A stretch of 64,000 nt of DNA from assembly GCA_949288735.1 (NCBI GenBank), contig CASELE010000005.1:1-64000 (forward strand), written 5' to 3'. The translations under genes were made by a program, and so were the position numbers. This stretch comes from an uncultured Alistipes sp. (lineage in GTDB: Bacteria > Bacteroidota > Bacteroidia > Bacteroidales > Rikenellaceae). The notes under the pieces are model-generated. The model searched no databases. It had not been told where the DNA came from and saw nothing but the letters and a program-made list of their open reading frames with translations. Every line of letters starts with the position of its first letter. Within the stretch, counting starts at the first letter, position 1. Of this stretch, positions 7,709-14,993 are shown in pieces.

Positions 7709-10453
7709 TCAGGGAATGTATTTGTGGATGGAGCGTTCGCGTATGAGGTAGAGATCGCCCCAGATATAGAAGAGTCCGGCAAGCGGCTGCCCGGCTCCTG
7801 CCCGGTTTTTCACACCGCGCAGCGAGCCGTCGTCGAGCCCGATGAGCGAGATGATGCCTTCGCGCGCTACGGCCACTTCGCTCAACGTCTGATCGGCACA
7901 GTCAACCAACCCGGCTCGGCGTTGCAGCAGCGTGCGTCCGGTAATCGAATCCCGACGATAGAGGAGAAACTCCTCGCCGAGATTCATTCCGAGAAGACGG
8001 TCCGAGATGGTTACGATCCGTGCGCCGACCTCCAACCGCTGCATCATGCAGGGCTTGTCGAAGCGGCGGTCGTGCAGATAGGCGTACTGCGAAGTATTGA
8101 TTACGAGCGTGTCGGCCGTACGTCGCAGTTCGAGGATCTCGCCCGACATGGAGGTCCCCGTGGTGTTCGGCCCACGATGGTAGGCATCGTCCTCGTCATA
8201 GGGATACTCCGGTCGGTTCAGGTAGCGGTAGGTTCGCCAACAGGTGTCGTCGGAGGCCGAAGCCGATGTGCTGCGCGGCCCGACATACTGACGGTATTCC
8301 TTCAGGATATGAAAGCAGCCGTCCATCCGCGTGGCCGGGTAGTGATACGCCTCCCCAAGATCGAGGAAATGTTGTACGACGCCCCGGCAATCGGCAAAGC
8401 ACAGCCGCGACCCCTCGACCGTGACGAACCCCTCGTCGGCCTCGTACATCGCAAAGGGTTCGTCGCGGCGGTAGATCTCGCGCACGGAGCGGGTCGCTGC
8501 ATCGAAGAGATAAACCGTTCGTTGCGAAGCGTCCTGCAACAGCAGCAGGTTGAGACAACGAATCACCTTGCCGACCGTAAACGACAACGCGGCAACCTCG
8601 ATGCAGTCGTCGCCTTCGGGCGGCGTTTCCGTCGTGAGCAACCCCGGCATCTCGACCAGTTCGCAATCGTAACTGTCGTCATTGAGTTCGAAAGAATTTA
8701 CGGCATAGGCCGCATGGAGGAACTTATCGTCGCGCACGACGGTATTCATGTCCAGATGCGCACCGGTGAAGACCTCACCCGTAATGCGGCGACTCGGCCG
8801 CTGGCGGAAGCGCAGCGCTCCCTGCACGACATGCTCCACGAGCGTTCCGAAATCGCGGCGCCCCTTCGTGTGCCACGTGCGCGTGGGGTCGCCCGCCGCA
8901 TCGAGGTAGTAGAGCGAGTAAAGCAGCCGGTCGTTCGGCACGGCCGGAATGTCGCCCACGGGGAACGTGATGCCCATATCGACATTGTTTGCCGGATTGA
9001 CCAGCGCCTCGTAATGCAGTCCGGCGTCATATCGCTCCCCGGCGTCGATCGTAAGGCTCAAGTTGCGGAAAGCGACGCTTTCGAGATGTCCCGAGGTGCG
9101 ACCCGACGTGGTACCGTCCTCCCGGTCGCCGTAGGAGGTAACGCGACCGATGAGCGTCTGCCGGAAGAAGAACTGCCACTCGCCGTCGCACGGGATGCCG
9201 TCGATCTCGATCTTCATATTCTCCTCGCTCCCGGTCTTCATCTCCCGAACTATCTCCCGGTCGCCCGCAACCCACGCTCCACCCTCGGAGAGCGAATAGG
9301 TTGCACCTTCTCCGACGATACGCACGCCGTAATGTACCTCGACGGCAACAGCCGTATTCGGATTGTGGATCACACCCAGTCCCCACTCGCTGTGATAGAC
9401 CTGCATGCCACACTCCCACGTCAGCGGGAAGTTGCATTGCTCGACGTGCTCGCCGCGGGTCGCAATCTCCACGCCCTGATGGTCGTCGTCGCCGACGAAC
9501 GATAACTCCGCAGCGCTCTTCTGCGAGATGAATCCATACGGGTCGGTCCATGCATCCCTGCGGTAGAATCCCAGATGGTCGATGAGGTTGGGCAGACTCT
9601 TGTTCTTCACGTCGATGGTCACCTGGCGCAGGGCCGGCACAATATCCAGCGTGGCTTCACCCGGAATATGCAGGTCGCCGTCCCACATGCCGTCGACTGC
9701 GGCCCGTGCGGCTGAGGTAATGACCTGCGCTCCGGTATGGATGACCAGTCGTCGTCCGCCGCCCGTGATGATCCGTCCCACGGGATACTCCGTACCGACG
9801 CGGTAGAAACTCATCGGACGCTCCGTGCGATAGAGCGACACGGCACGGCGGATATGCAGCGCACCGTTCGACTGGAAGATCTGCCCGGCGAACGGCCGCA
9901 GGGACGTAGTAGAGCCGTTCGAGGTCGAGGCAGGTCTGACGCAGCGGAGAGATGTTCTCGTCCATGCCCTCGGCATGCAGATCCATCCAGTCCGCCATGT
10001 CGAGATCGAGTTCCAACAGATCGGTACTGGCGCAGAGCAACTCCCACAGCGTGCGTCGACCCGTCGTGCCGATGCGCACAAGGTCGCGGAACGGGATGCT
10101 CGAAAGCAGGTTGAATCCATCGACGGCTTTAACCGAGACGGTATAGGGAGGCGCTGCAAAGGCCTCGGAGTAGAGATCGGCGGAGACGTAACCCCGCCAA
10201 TAAAGTTGCCCGCTGCGGAGGATGGAGACCCGAAACTGCCGCGGGTCGGAGGTGAAGAGCGAGAGGTAGCGGAAGTTTTCGCGGCAGAGGATGTTGATGG
10301 TTGCCTCCGACGCCTTGACCGGAACGTAGAACTCGTCGCCGCGCTTCTCCCAGGTGATCTGCAGCGGTGTGCCGCCATCGAAAGCCATCTCCTCGGCCGT
10401 ACCCGTAAATGCAGCTCCGCCCAGTATTTCACGCCGAATTCCGCCATACCCAT
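7709..10453 (-). pseudogene. Phage baseplate/tail protein with frameshifts
   Basis: Two frames must be joined to read this gene. The first segment (from about 10408 leftward: FTGTAEEMAFDGGTPLQITW through LERLYYV) ends near 9903. The second (LRPFAGQIFQSNGALHIRRA to the stop at 7709) is one frame over. Removing one C from the CCC run at 9901-9903 (GGG on the plus strand) gives the continuous reading ERLYYVLRPFAGQIFQSNGA. At the 5' end, MGMAEFGVKYWAEL is in yet another frame relative to FTGTAEEM, and the linking segment usual for this family seems lost, so a small deletion is likely. The full protein would have about 900 residues, beta-rich, resembling large tail proteins of Bacteroidales prophages. 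Decay of this gene argues that the module no longer makes phage, unless both changes are sequencing errors. Confidence 0.6.
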
Positions 10454-10467
10454 ATCCTCTTTCGGGA

Positions 10468-10475
10468 TAAAGGTA
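10468..10475 (-). promoter_or_regulatory. Candidate -7 box for the tail module
   Basis: On the minus strand TACCTTTA (a TAnnTTTR variant) lies 14 bases before the ATG at 10453, just ahead of the first tail gene. A promoter here would make the module a free-standing transcription unit rather than the end of a longer late operon. Confidence 0.4.
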
Positions 10476-10574
10476 GCGGCAGCGCCTTACCGCATAGGGA
10501 TACTTTGTCTCGTATTATACCGCTATGCGGACTGTCTCAACTGTTGAAACACCTATTTATCCAGTCTCAACAAC

Positions 10575-10892
10575 TCACGATGCGACTCTCCCCATTCTCA
10601 TGGCATCTATGATGGGGAGCAGGGAGCGTCCCAGCTCGGTGATGGTATATTCCGACCGGGGCGGCAATTCGGGATAGATGGTCTTTTGCACTAGTCCGTC
10701 ATCGGCCAGTTCCCGGAGTTGCATGTCGAGCACTCTGGGCGCAGCTTCGGGCAGCGCACGGTGCAGTTCGCTCGGACGCAAGGCCTTGTGTCGCAATTCG
10801 TCGAGGATGCATGATTTCCATTTTGAATCGATGAGGCTCATCGTAAGCCGCAGCGGACAGCTGAAGTCGATGGGGATTTTTCGTTCGTACAT
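10575..10892 (-). CDS. HxlR-family winged-helix regulator, 105 aa
   Basis: A typical HxlR/MarR-like domain: Cys12 in IDFSCPLRL, the DSKWKSCILDELRHKALRPS recognition region, RVLDMQLRELADDGLV and the wing PRSEYTITELGRSL. Length (105 aa) is normal for the family. Cys12 and Cys28 sit near the DNA-binding helix; thiol-sensing members such as YodB and HypR use an N-terminal cysteine, so redox or electrophile sensing is plausible but inferred. The start at 10892 is used because the promoter box (10917-10924) excludes the longer frame. The gene is divergent from an NTF2-like and two flavoprotein genes, and tandem repeats in the spacer are the likely operator, so it probably controls both directions. 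Confidence 0.85.
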   Translation of the reverse strand: MYERKIPIDFSCPLRLTMSLIDSKWKSCILDELRHKALRPSELHRALPEAAPRVLDMQLRELADDGLVQKTIYPELPPRSEYTITELGRSLLPIIDAMRMGRVAS

Positions 10893-10916
10893 GTTGCTTG
10901 CCGGATTGTTATGGTG

Positions 10917-10924
10917 CAAATTTA
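10917..10924 (-). promoter_or_regulatory. -7 box of the HxlR regulator gene
   Basis: TAAATTTG on the minus strand fits TAnnTTTG and lies 24 bases before the ATG at 10892. It rules out the longer reading frame that would start at 10997. Confidence 0.5.
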
Positions 10925-10953
10925 GGTATAATGGTCCGGAATGGATATATAGC

Positions 10954-10988
10954 GATAAAATTTTCGGTATATGATAAATTTTTCGGTA
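10954..10988. promoter_or_regulatory. Tandem operator repeats for the HxlR regulator
   Basis: GATAAAATTTTCGGTA (10954-10969) is repeated as GATAAATTTTTCGGTA (10973-10988), one mismatch, with a 19-base period (about two helical turns). The second copy abuts the -33 TTG (10990-10992) of the flavoprotein promoter, so bound regulator would block RNA polymerase. Confidence 0.55.
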
Positions 10989-10989
10989 C

Positions 10990-11020
10990 TTGTACAATAG
11001 TCATCCTTGCCATAGCTTTG
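10990..11020 (+). promoter_or_regulatory. Promoter of the NTF2-like/flavoprotein operon
   Basis: A -33 TTG at 10990-10992 and a -7 TAGCTTTG at 11013-11020, with 20 bases between, match the Bacteroidota promoter layout. The ATG of the first gene is 33 bases downstream. Confidence 0.55.
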
Positions 11021-11053
11021 CACATACAAAACAACCTGATCAACGGAGCGATT

Positions 11054-11437
11054 ATGAGAGCAAACATCGAAGAGTACAAGGCCGTCGAGGCGGCGGCCCT
11101 GAAGTTTGTAAAGAGCGTGGCCGAAGGCCGGAGTGCCTATGCACGCGAGCTATTCATCGACGAAGCAGTTCTTTTCGGCTATCTGGACGGCCGGCTCGAG
11201 CACGGCAGCATCGAGCAGTTCTACCACAACGTCGATACCGTGGCCGCAGGTCCGGATTTCAAGGCGCGCATCGACGTGCTGGATGTCGAGGAGACCCTAG
11301 CGGTAGTCCGCGTCCTGGAGGAGAAATGGGGCGGGCGCATCGACTTCACCGACTACCTGCTGTTGATGAAGATCGACGGCCAGTGGCGCTGCGTGGCGAA
11401 AGCCTACAACCAGAATTCGGACACGATCAGAAAATAG
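11054..11437 (+). CDS. NTF2-like (putative lumazine-binding) protein, 127 aa
   Basis: A small alpha+beta barrel protein of the nuclear transport factor 2 superfamily, closest in pattern to the lumazine-binding-like group: an N-terminal helix (EYKAVEAAALKFVKSVAEG), the FIDEAVLFGYLDGRLEHGS loop, then strands IDVLDVEETLAVVRVLEE and LLLMKIDGQWRCVAKAYNQN. The family is found as small-molecule-binding proteins or isomerase-like enzymes; the ligand is unknown. The start at 11054 follows a weak purine-rich site (GGAGCG) and lies downstream of the operon promoter. It is the first gene of a three-gene operon with two flavoproteins, 13 bases before the next start, and may bind the quinone or aromatic substrate those enzymes reduce. 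That link is inference. Confidence 0.75.
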   Translation: MRANIEEYKAVEAAALKFVKSVAEGRSAYARELFIDEAVLFGYLDGRLEHGSIEQFYHNVDTVAAGPDFKARIDVLDVEETLAVVRVLEEKWGGRIDFTDYLLLMKIDGQWRCVAKAYNQNSDTIRK

Positions 11438-11450
11438 GAGGAGATTCATT

Positions 11451-11990
11451 ATGAAAATCACAGTCATCACAGGGAGTCCCCGCAAACACGGCAACAGTTT
11501 TGCCATGACCGATGCGTTCATCCGCGAGGCGGAAGCGTGCGGACATACCGTCGAGCGATTTGATGCGGCCTTCATGCATGTCGGCGGATGCCACGCCTGC
11601 ATGACCTGCTACAAGAGCGGCAAGGCCTGCTCGTTCAATGCCGAATTCGATGCCGTGGCCGCGTCGATACTCACCTCCGATGCCGTTGTCTTTACCATGC
11701 CGGTCTACTGGTATTCGATACCGGCACAGATTAAGGGAATCATCGATTGCCTCTTTTCGCTGGTGGTCGGCGGCAAAGCGGTTGCCGGCAAAAAGTGTGC
11801 GCTCATCACCTGTTGCGAAGAGGAGGACCCGACGGTCTTGGATGGTGTACGCATACCGATGGAGCGCACGGCGGCCCTGCTGAAATGGGAGATGGCCGGC
11901 GAGGTGCTCGTCCCGGGAGTGCTCGACGAGGGAGACATCGAAAAGACGGACGGCTGCGCACGGGCGGCGGCTCTGGCGCATAAATTCTGA
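11451..11990 (+). CDS. Flavodoxin-fold flavoprotein with compact Cys motif, 179 aa
   Basis: The N-terminal TGSPRKHGNS is the FMN phosphate loop of NADPH-dependent FMN reductases, and FTMPVYWYSIPAQIKGIIDC is the second flavin-contact segment. Cys47, Cys50, Cys53 and Cys60 form CX2CX2CX6C, the compact motif that holds a [4Fe-4S] cluster in archaeal-type iron-sulfur flavoproteins. A further CC pair follows in LITCCEEED. The likely role is cytosolic electron transfer to a quinone, nitro compound or oxygen species. The gene starts 13 bases after the NTF2-like gene and ends 6 bases before a paralogue with cysteines at the same positions. Cluster binding is inferred from the motif; simple FMN reductases also exist with fewer cysteines. 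Confidence 0.8.
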   Translation: MKITVITGSPRKHGNSFAMTDAFIREAEACGHTVERFDAAFMHVGGCHACMTCYKSGKACSFNAEFDAVAASILTSDAVVFTMPVYWYSIPAQIKGIIDCLFSLVVGGKAVAGKKCALITCCEEEDPTVLDGVRIPMERTAALLKWEMAGEVLVPGVLDEGDIEKTDGCARAAALAHKF

Positions 11991-11996
11991 CAGGCC

Positions 11997-12626
11997 ATGA
12001 AGGTATTGCTTATCAACGGCAGCCCCAACCGCGAGGGCTGCACCCATACGGCCCTGAGCGAGGTGGCAGCGACCCTGCAGGCCAACGACATAGAGACGGA
12101 GATGCTCTATCTGGGCAAAAAGCCCATCGCCGGATGCATTGCCTGCGGCAAATGCCTCGATACGGGCTGCTGTTTTCGCGAGGATCTCATGCAGGAGATT
12201 CAACGGCGTCTCGACGAATTCGACGGTCTGGTCATCGGTTCTCCGGTCTATTACAGCGGGCCGAGCGGGCAGCTTGTCTCTTTTCTGAATCGACTTTTCT
12301 ATGCTACGGAGAGGCGGATGATGGGCAAGGTCGGGGCAGCGGTTGTCTCCTGTCGTCGCGGGGGAGCTTCGGCGACCTTCGAACAGCTCAACCAGTATTT
12401 CACCATCAGCAACATGCCCATCGTTTCGTCGCAATACTGGAACTCGGTGCATGGTTTTACGCCGGACGATGTCCTCAGGGACAAGGAGGGGCTGCAGACG
12501 ATGCGTACACTCGGACGGAATATGGCCTGGCTGTTGAAGTGCATTGCGTGCGGACGGGAGAACGGGATTGACAAACCGGTTCCGGAACCACGCCTGCGTA
12601 CTCATTTCATCCAGGACAAGTATTGA
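11997..12626 (+). CDS. Second flavodoxin-fold flavoprotein with compact Cys motif, 209 aa
   Basis: It opens with the FMN loop NGSPNREGCTHTAL. Cys47, Cys50, Cys53 and Cys58 give CX2CX2CX4C in GCIACGKCLDTGCC, again the compact motif of iron-sulfur flavoproteins, and GSPVYYSGPSGQLVSFLNRL is the second flavin segment. The C-terminal third (LGRNMAWLLKCIACGRENGI) adds a CxxC. Both flavoproteins keep the first three cysteines at residues 47, 50 and 53, so they look like diverged duplicates, possibly forming a heteromer. The start overlaps nothing and follows the previous stop by 6 bases. A strong hairpin downstream closes the operon. Substrate unknown; a divergent HxlR gene suggests induction by thiol-reactive or quinone-like compounds. 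Confidence 0.8.
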   Translation: MKVLLINGSPNREGCTHTALSEVAATLQANDIETEMLYLGKKPIAGCIACGKCLDTGCCFREDLMQEIQRRLDEFDGLVIGSPVYYSGPSGQLVSFLNRLFYATERRMMGKVGAAVVSCRRGGASATFEQLNQYFTISNMPIVSSQYWNSVHGFTPDDVLRDKEGLQTMRTLGRNMAWLLKCIACGRENGIDKPVPEPRLRTHFIQDKY

Positions 12627-12666
12627 ACAGCTATTTGTCCCGGTGACAAAAAATCGGATATTTATG

Positions 12667-12699
12667 ACAGCCGTGTAACCTCTCGGGTTACACGGCTGT
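12667..12699 (+). terminator. Terminator hairpin of the flavoprotein operon, inside the integrase 3' end
   Basis: A perfect 14-base stem (ACAGCCGTGTAACC at 12667-12680 with its complement at 12686-12699) and a 5-base loop, followed by TGTTT. The integrase stop codon (12688-12690) lies inside the right arm, so the hairpin serves two convergent units. Its arms contain GGTTACACG, which recurs upstream of the integrase. Confidence 0.65.
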
Positions 12700-14010
12700 T
12701 GTTTCGGACTGTCGAATAATCGAACGGGCGTTCAGCTTACGGGCCAGGGCCTCCATGTCGTTGTTGATCTTCGTGTCGATCACGCGGGCATAGATCTGCG
12801 TTGTCTGGATGTTCGTGTGGCCGAGCATCTTCGAAACCGTCTCGATGGGGACGCCGTTGGCCAGCGTCACCGTCGTGGCGAACGTGTGGCGGGCCATGTG
12901 GAATGTCAGATCCTTGTCGATACCGCAGAGGTCGGCAATCTCCTTCAGGTAGGAGTTCACCTTTTGATTCGACGGTACGGGGAAGAGCAGACGGCTCTTG
13001 CCCCTGACCGAACCCTTGTACCTTTCGATAAGCCGCAGCGGCGTCTCCAACAGTCGTACGTGTACCGGAATATTCGTTTTCTGCCGTTTGGTGTCGATCC
13101 ACAGGTTGCCGTCGGGCCAGCGCTGAAGCATATCGGAGGTGAGATTCTTCAGGTCGATGTAGGCCAGTCCGGTGTAGCAACTGAAGAGGAACAGGTCGCG
13201 GATGACCTCCAGACGTCGGGTAGTGAAAACCTTGCTCTCGAGACGACTCAACTCGGCATCGGTCAGATAGCCGCGGTCGACCTTCTCGAAGTGAATCTTG
13301 TAACCGGCCAGCGGGTCGTTCTTCGACCAGCCGTTCAGATGCCCGACCCGCAGCATGGTCTTCAACTGCCGCATCAGTTTCATCGTCGAGTTGTTGGTCA
13401 ACTGATAGGTGATGCGCAGCCAGCGGTCGAATTCTGCGGCAAAACGGGGCTGAATCTCCTTGACCGGAATGTCCGGCATGCGGTAGCGGTTGCGCATGAA
13501 CTCCTCGAGGCGGTTGCGCGTAAGCAGATAGCGCAGGTAGGTTTCGCGACAACACTGTTTGGTGCGCAGCAGGTCGGTATAATCCTCGATGAAGCGGTCA
13601 CAGACGCCCAGAAGTGTAGAGGTGCTCTGGTCGAGCCCGGTAATGGCGTTTTTGAGCATCGCGGCCGTGATGGTCTCCTCTCCGCGCAGCATCTGGTCGT
13701 AGCGGCGTCGTATCAGCACACGCAGTTCATCGAGCGCATCGTTGATCTGTTTCTCCTCGCGGCTCTTGCCCGCGGTGCGGGAATCCTTCGGCAGCCAGCG
13801 GTCGGGGTGAATGTACATCCGCGTGGCAAAGTGCACCATTTCGTGATTGACCGTGATGCGAGCCACGATGGGAGCCGTGCCATCCTCACGGGCCTTGCCC
13901 TTCTGGAGCACGAAGATGATGGCGAAAGTGCTCTTGCGTGTAGCGGCTGCCTCTTTTTTCGGTCGTGCGGCGACGCTCTTCGGCCGCACCTTTTTCGTTG
14001 TCTTTTCCAT
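12688..14010 (-). CDS. Tyrosine recombinase (Bacteroides/IntDOT-type integrase), 440 aa
   Basis: The basic N-terminus and an Arm-like domain (FAIIFVLQKGKAREDGTAPI, RITVNHEMVHFATRMYIHPD) are followed by a SAM-like core-binding domain (residues 125-225) and a catalytic domain. His371, Arg374 (HMARHTF), His398 (LGHTNIQTTQIYARV) and the nucleophile Tyr407 are in place. The usual Arg I position in SCYTGLAYIDL is Ala283; loss of this arginine is known in CTnDOT-type integrases and does not mean the enzyme is dead. It would integrate and excise the accessory block. The 5' end faces tRNA-Asp about 300 bases away, with phased GGTTAC repeats between, so tRNA-Asp is the likely attachment site. The gene looks intact. 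Confidence 0.9.
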   Translation of the reverse strand: MEKTTKKVRPKSVAARPKKEAAATRKSTFAIIFVLQKGKAREDGTAPIVARITVNHEMVHFATRMYIHPDRWLPKDSRTAGKSREEKQINDALDELRVLIRRRYDQMLRGEETITAAMLKNAITGLDQSTSTLLGVCDRFIEDYTDLLRTKQCCRETYLRYLLTRNRLEEFMRNRYRMPDIPVKEIQPRFAAEFDRWLRITYQLTNNSTMKLMRQLKTMLRVGHLNGWSKNDPLAGYKIHFEKVDRGYLTDAELSRLESKVFTTRRLEVIRDLFLFSCYTGLAYIDLKNLTSDMLQRWPDGNLWIDTKRQKTNIPVHVRLLETPLRLIERYKGSVRGKSRLLFPVPSNQKVNSYLKEIADLCGIDKDLTFHMARHTFATTVTLANGVPIETVSKMLGHTNIQTTQIYARVIDTKINNDMEALARKLNARSIIRQSETTAV

Positions 14011-14115
14011 GACGATACCTTAACTTTATCCGTTGTACAAAAATAGTCATGCGCAACTGTTTGACTGACAAACAGGTAAAGTCAATAAAGGACATGGTAG
14101 GGACAAGCGTGTGCA

Positions 14116-14155
14116 AGGTTACACGTACGTCGGAGCGAGGTTACGCGCAGGTTAC
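14116..14155 (+). repeat. Three phased AGGTTAC direct repeats (arm-type site candidates)
   Basis: AGGTTAC begins at 14116, 14138 and 14149, so the steps are 22 and 11 bases, two turns and one turn of the helix. All copies would face the same side of the DNA, as integrase arm-type sites often do. The first copy extends to GGTTACACG, also found in the hairpin at the other end of the integrase gene. Confidence 0.45.
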
Positions 14156-14275
14156 GTTTCGGTGTCCCGGAATGTCTCCGGGATCGGAACCAGAACCCGG
14201 CGTCGAGCGACGCAAGCAGTCATTCGGAACCCGTGCAACGTTTTGATTTTCCGCTTGATAGTGGATAAATAAAAG

Positions 14276-14308
14276 AAAACGAGACGGTTGCTGTAACCAT
14301 CTCGTTTT
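14276..14308 (-). terminator. Terminator of tRNA-Asp
   Basis: A 14-base stem (14276-14289 with 14295-14308, one mismatch, 5-base loop GCTGT). On the minus strand it ends in TCTCGTTTTCTTTT, a usable T tract, 10 bases after the mature tRNA 3' end. Confidence 0.65.
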
Positions 14309-14317
14309 CTCGTTCTG

Positions 14318-14391
14318 CGGTGCGTAGGGGACTCGAACCCCTGACCCCGTGCGTGACAGGCACGTATTCTAACCAGCTGAACTAACGCACC
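14318..14391 (-). tRNA. tRNA-Asp (GTC)
   Basis: On the minus strand a complete 74-base cloverleaf: acceptor GGTGCGT pairs with ACGCACC, discriminator G, anticodon stem CGTGC/GCACG with loop CTGTCAC (anticodon GTC), and T arm AGGGG-TTCGAGT-CCCCT. CCA is not encoded. Its 3' end faces the integrase gene, the usual geometry for an integration target. A -7 box lies 19 bases upstream and a hairpin terminator just downstream. Confidence 0.95.
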
Positions 14392-14409
14392 GTTTGCTGA
14401 TTGCGAATG

Positions 14410-14417
14410 CAAAGGTA
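14410..14417 (-). promoter_or_regulatory. -7 box of tRNA-Asp
   Basis: TACCTTTG on the minus strand fits the Bacteroidota -7 consensus and lies 18 bases before the mature tRNA 5' end, leaving a short leader for RNase P. Confidence 0.55.
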
Positions 14418-14456
14418 GTACAAAAATCCGAAACTCCAAAGATTGCTGCGATTTTT

Positions 14457-14993
14457 TTAACCTTTTTTGAAGAATGAAAAATGTACGCTACCGTATACTC
14501 TTGATTGCCAGAATAGAGCGTGCTCCTCGAAATTGCGGCTGCCCGAGTGCTCGAAGATCAGCATGCCGTCCGGCCGCAACAGGTTGCCCTCGAAAACCAG
14601 GTCGATTACCGTATCGCTCCCCTCCAGGTCGTAGGGTGCGTCCGAAAAGATGAGATCGAACTGTTTGGGGCAACTGCGCAGATAGAGAAAAACGTTGGCC
14701 TTGACCGGATAGAAGTGTTCGAATCCGAGCGTGCGTGCGGTTTGCCGGATGAAGTTGTAATGCACCGGGTTGAGCTCTACGGCGGTGACGCTGCGGGCGC
14801 CGCGCGAGGCGAATTCGTACCCGATCGAACCCGTGCCGGCGAAGAGGTCGAGTACGTCGGTTTCCTCGTAGTCGATGAGATTGTTCAGCACGTTGAAGAG
14901 GTTCTCCTTCGCGAAGTCGGTCGTCGGCCGCGCCCGCAGATTGCGGGGCGGCACGATGGTTCGGCCGCGGTGTGTGCCGCTGATTATGCGCAT
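14457..14993 (-). CDS. rsmD: 16S rRNA (guanine966-N2)-methyltransferase RsmD
   Basis: A class I SAM-dependent methyltransferase of 178 residues, the usual size for RsmD. MRIISGTHRGRTIVPPRNLR is the characteristic N-terminus, VLDLFAGTGSIGYEFASRGA the SAM loop and SDAPYDL the variant DPPY catalytic motif IV. It methylates G966 of 16S rRNA on the assembled 30S subunit. The start overlaps the DUF3822 gene by 10 bases, and together with the membrane protein upstream the three form one minus-strand operon. The Ala in DAPY in place of the usual Pro is a common variant in Bacteroidota. Confidence 0.9.
   Translation of the reverse strand: MRIISGTHRGRTIVPPRNLRARPTTDFAKENLFNVLNNLIDYEETDVLDLFAGTGSIGYEFASRGARSVTAVELNPVHYNFIRQTARTLGFEHFYPVKANVFLYLRSCPKQFDLIFSDAPYDLEGSDTVIDLVFEGNLLRPDGMLIFEHSGSRNFEEHALFWQSRVYGSVHFSFFKKG

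Larger units (their letters stand above)
14011..14317. other. Integrase upstream region with attachment-site-like repeats
   Basis: This gene-free stretch holds a minus-strand -7 box, TATTTTTG, at 14038-14045 (27 bases before the integrase ATG). Further right come three AGGTTAC direct repeats (14116, 14138, 14149), an inverted repeat TCCCGGA/TCCGGGA at 14165-14183, a small GCGTCG/CGACGC hairpin near 14200, and finally the tRNA terminator. The arrangement suits an integrase regulatory and attachment region. Confidence 0.5.

Noticed and set aside
997-10453. Type VI secretion or contractile injection system
   Set aside because: No sheath, tube, ClpV-like ATPase or spike protein is present; the tape measure and fibre fit a phage tail.
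1-12600. A second attachment site matching the tRNA-Asp 3' end
   Set aside because: By eye no match to the last 15-20 bases of the tRNA was found in this part; it may lie beyond the window.
1-14317. A CRISPR array or repeat-spacer structure
   Set aside because: The repeats found (GGTATTT, GATAAAATTTTCGGTA, AGGTTAC) are short and lack regular spacers, and no cas gene is nearby.
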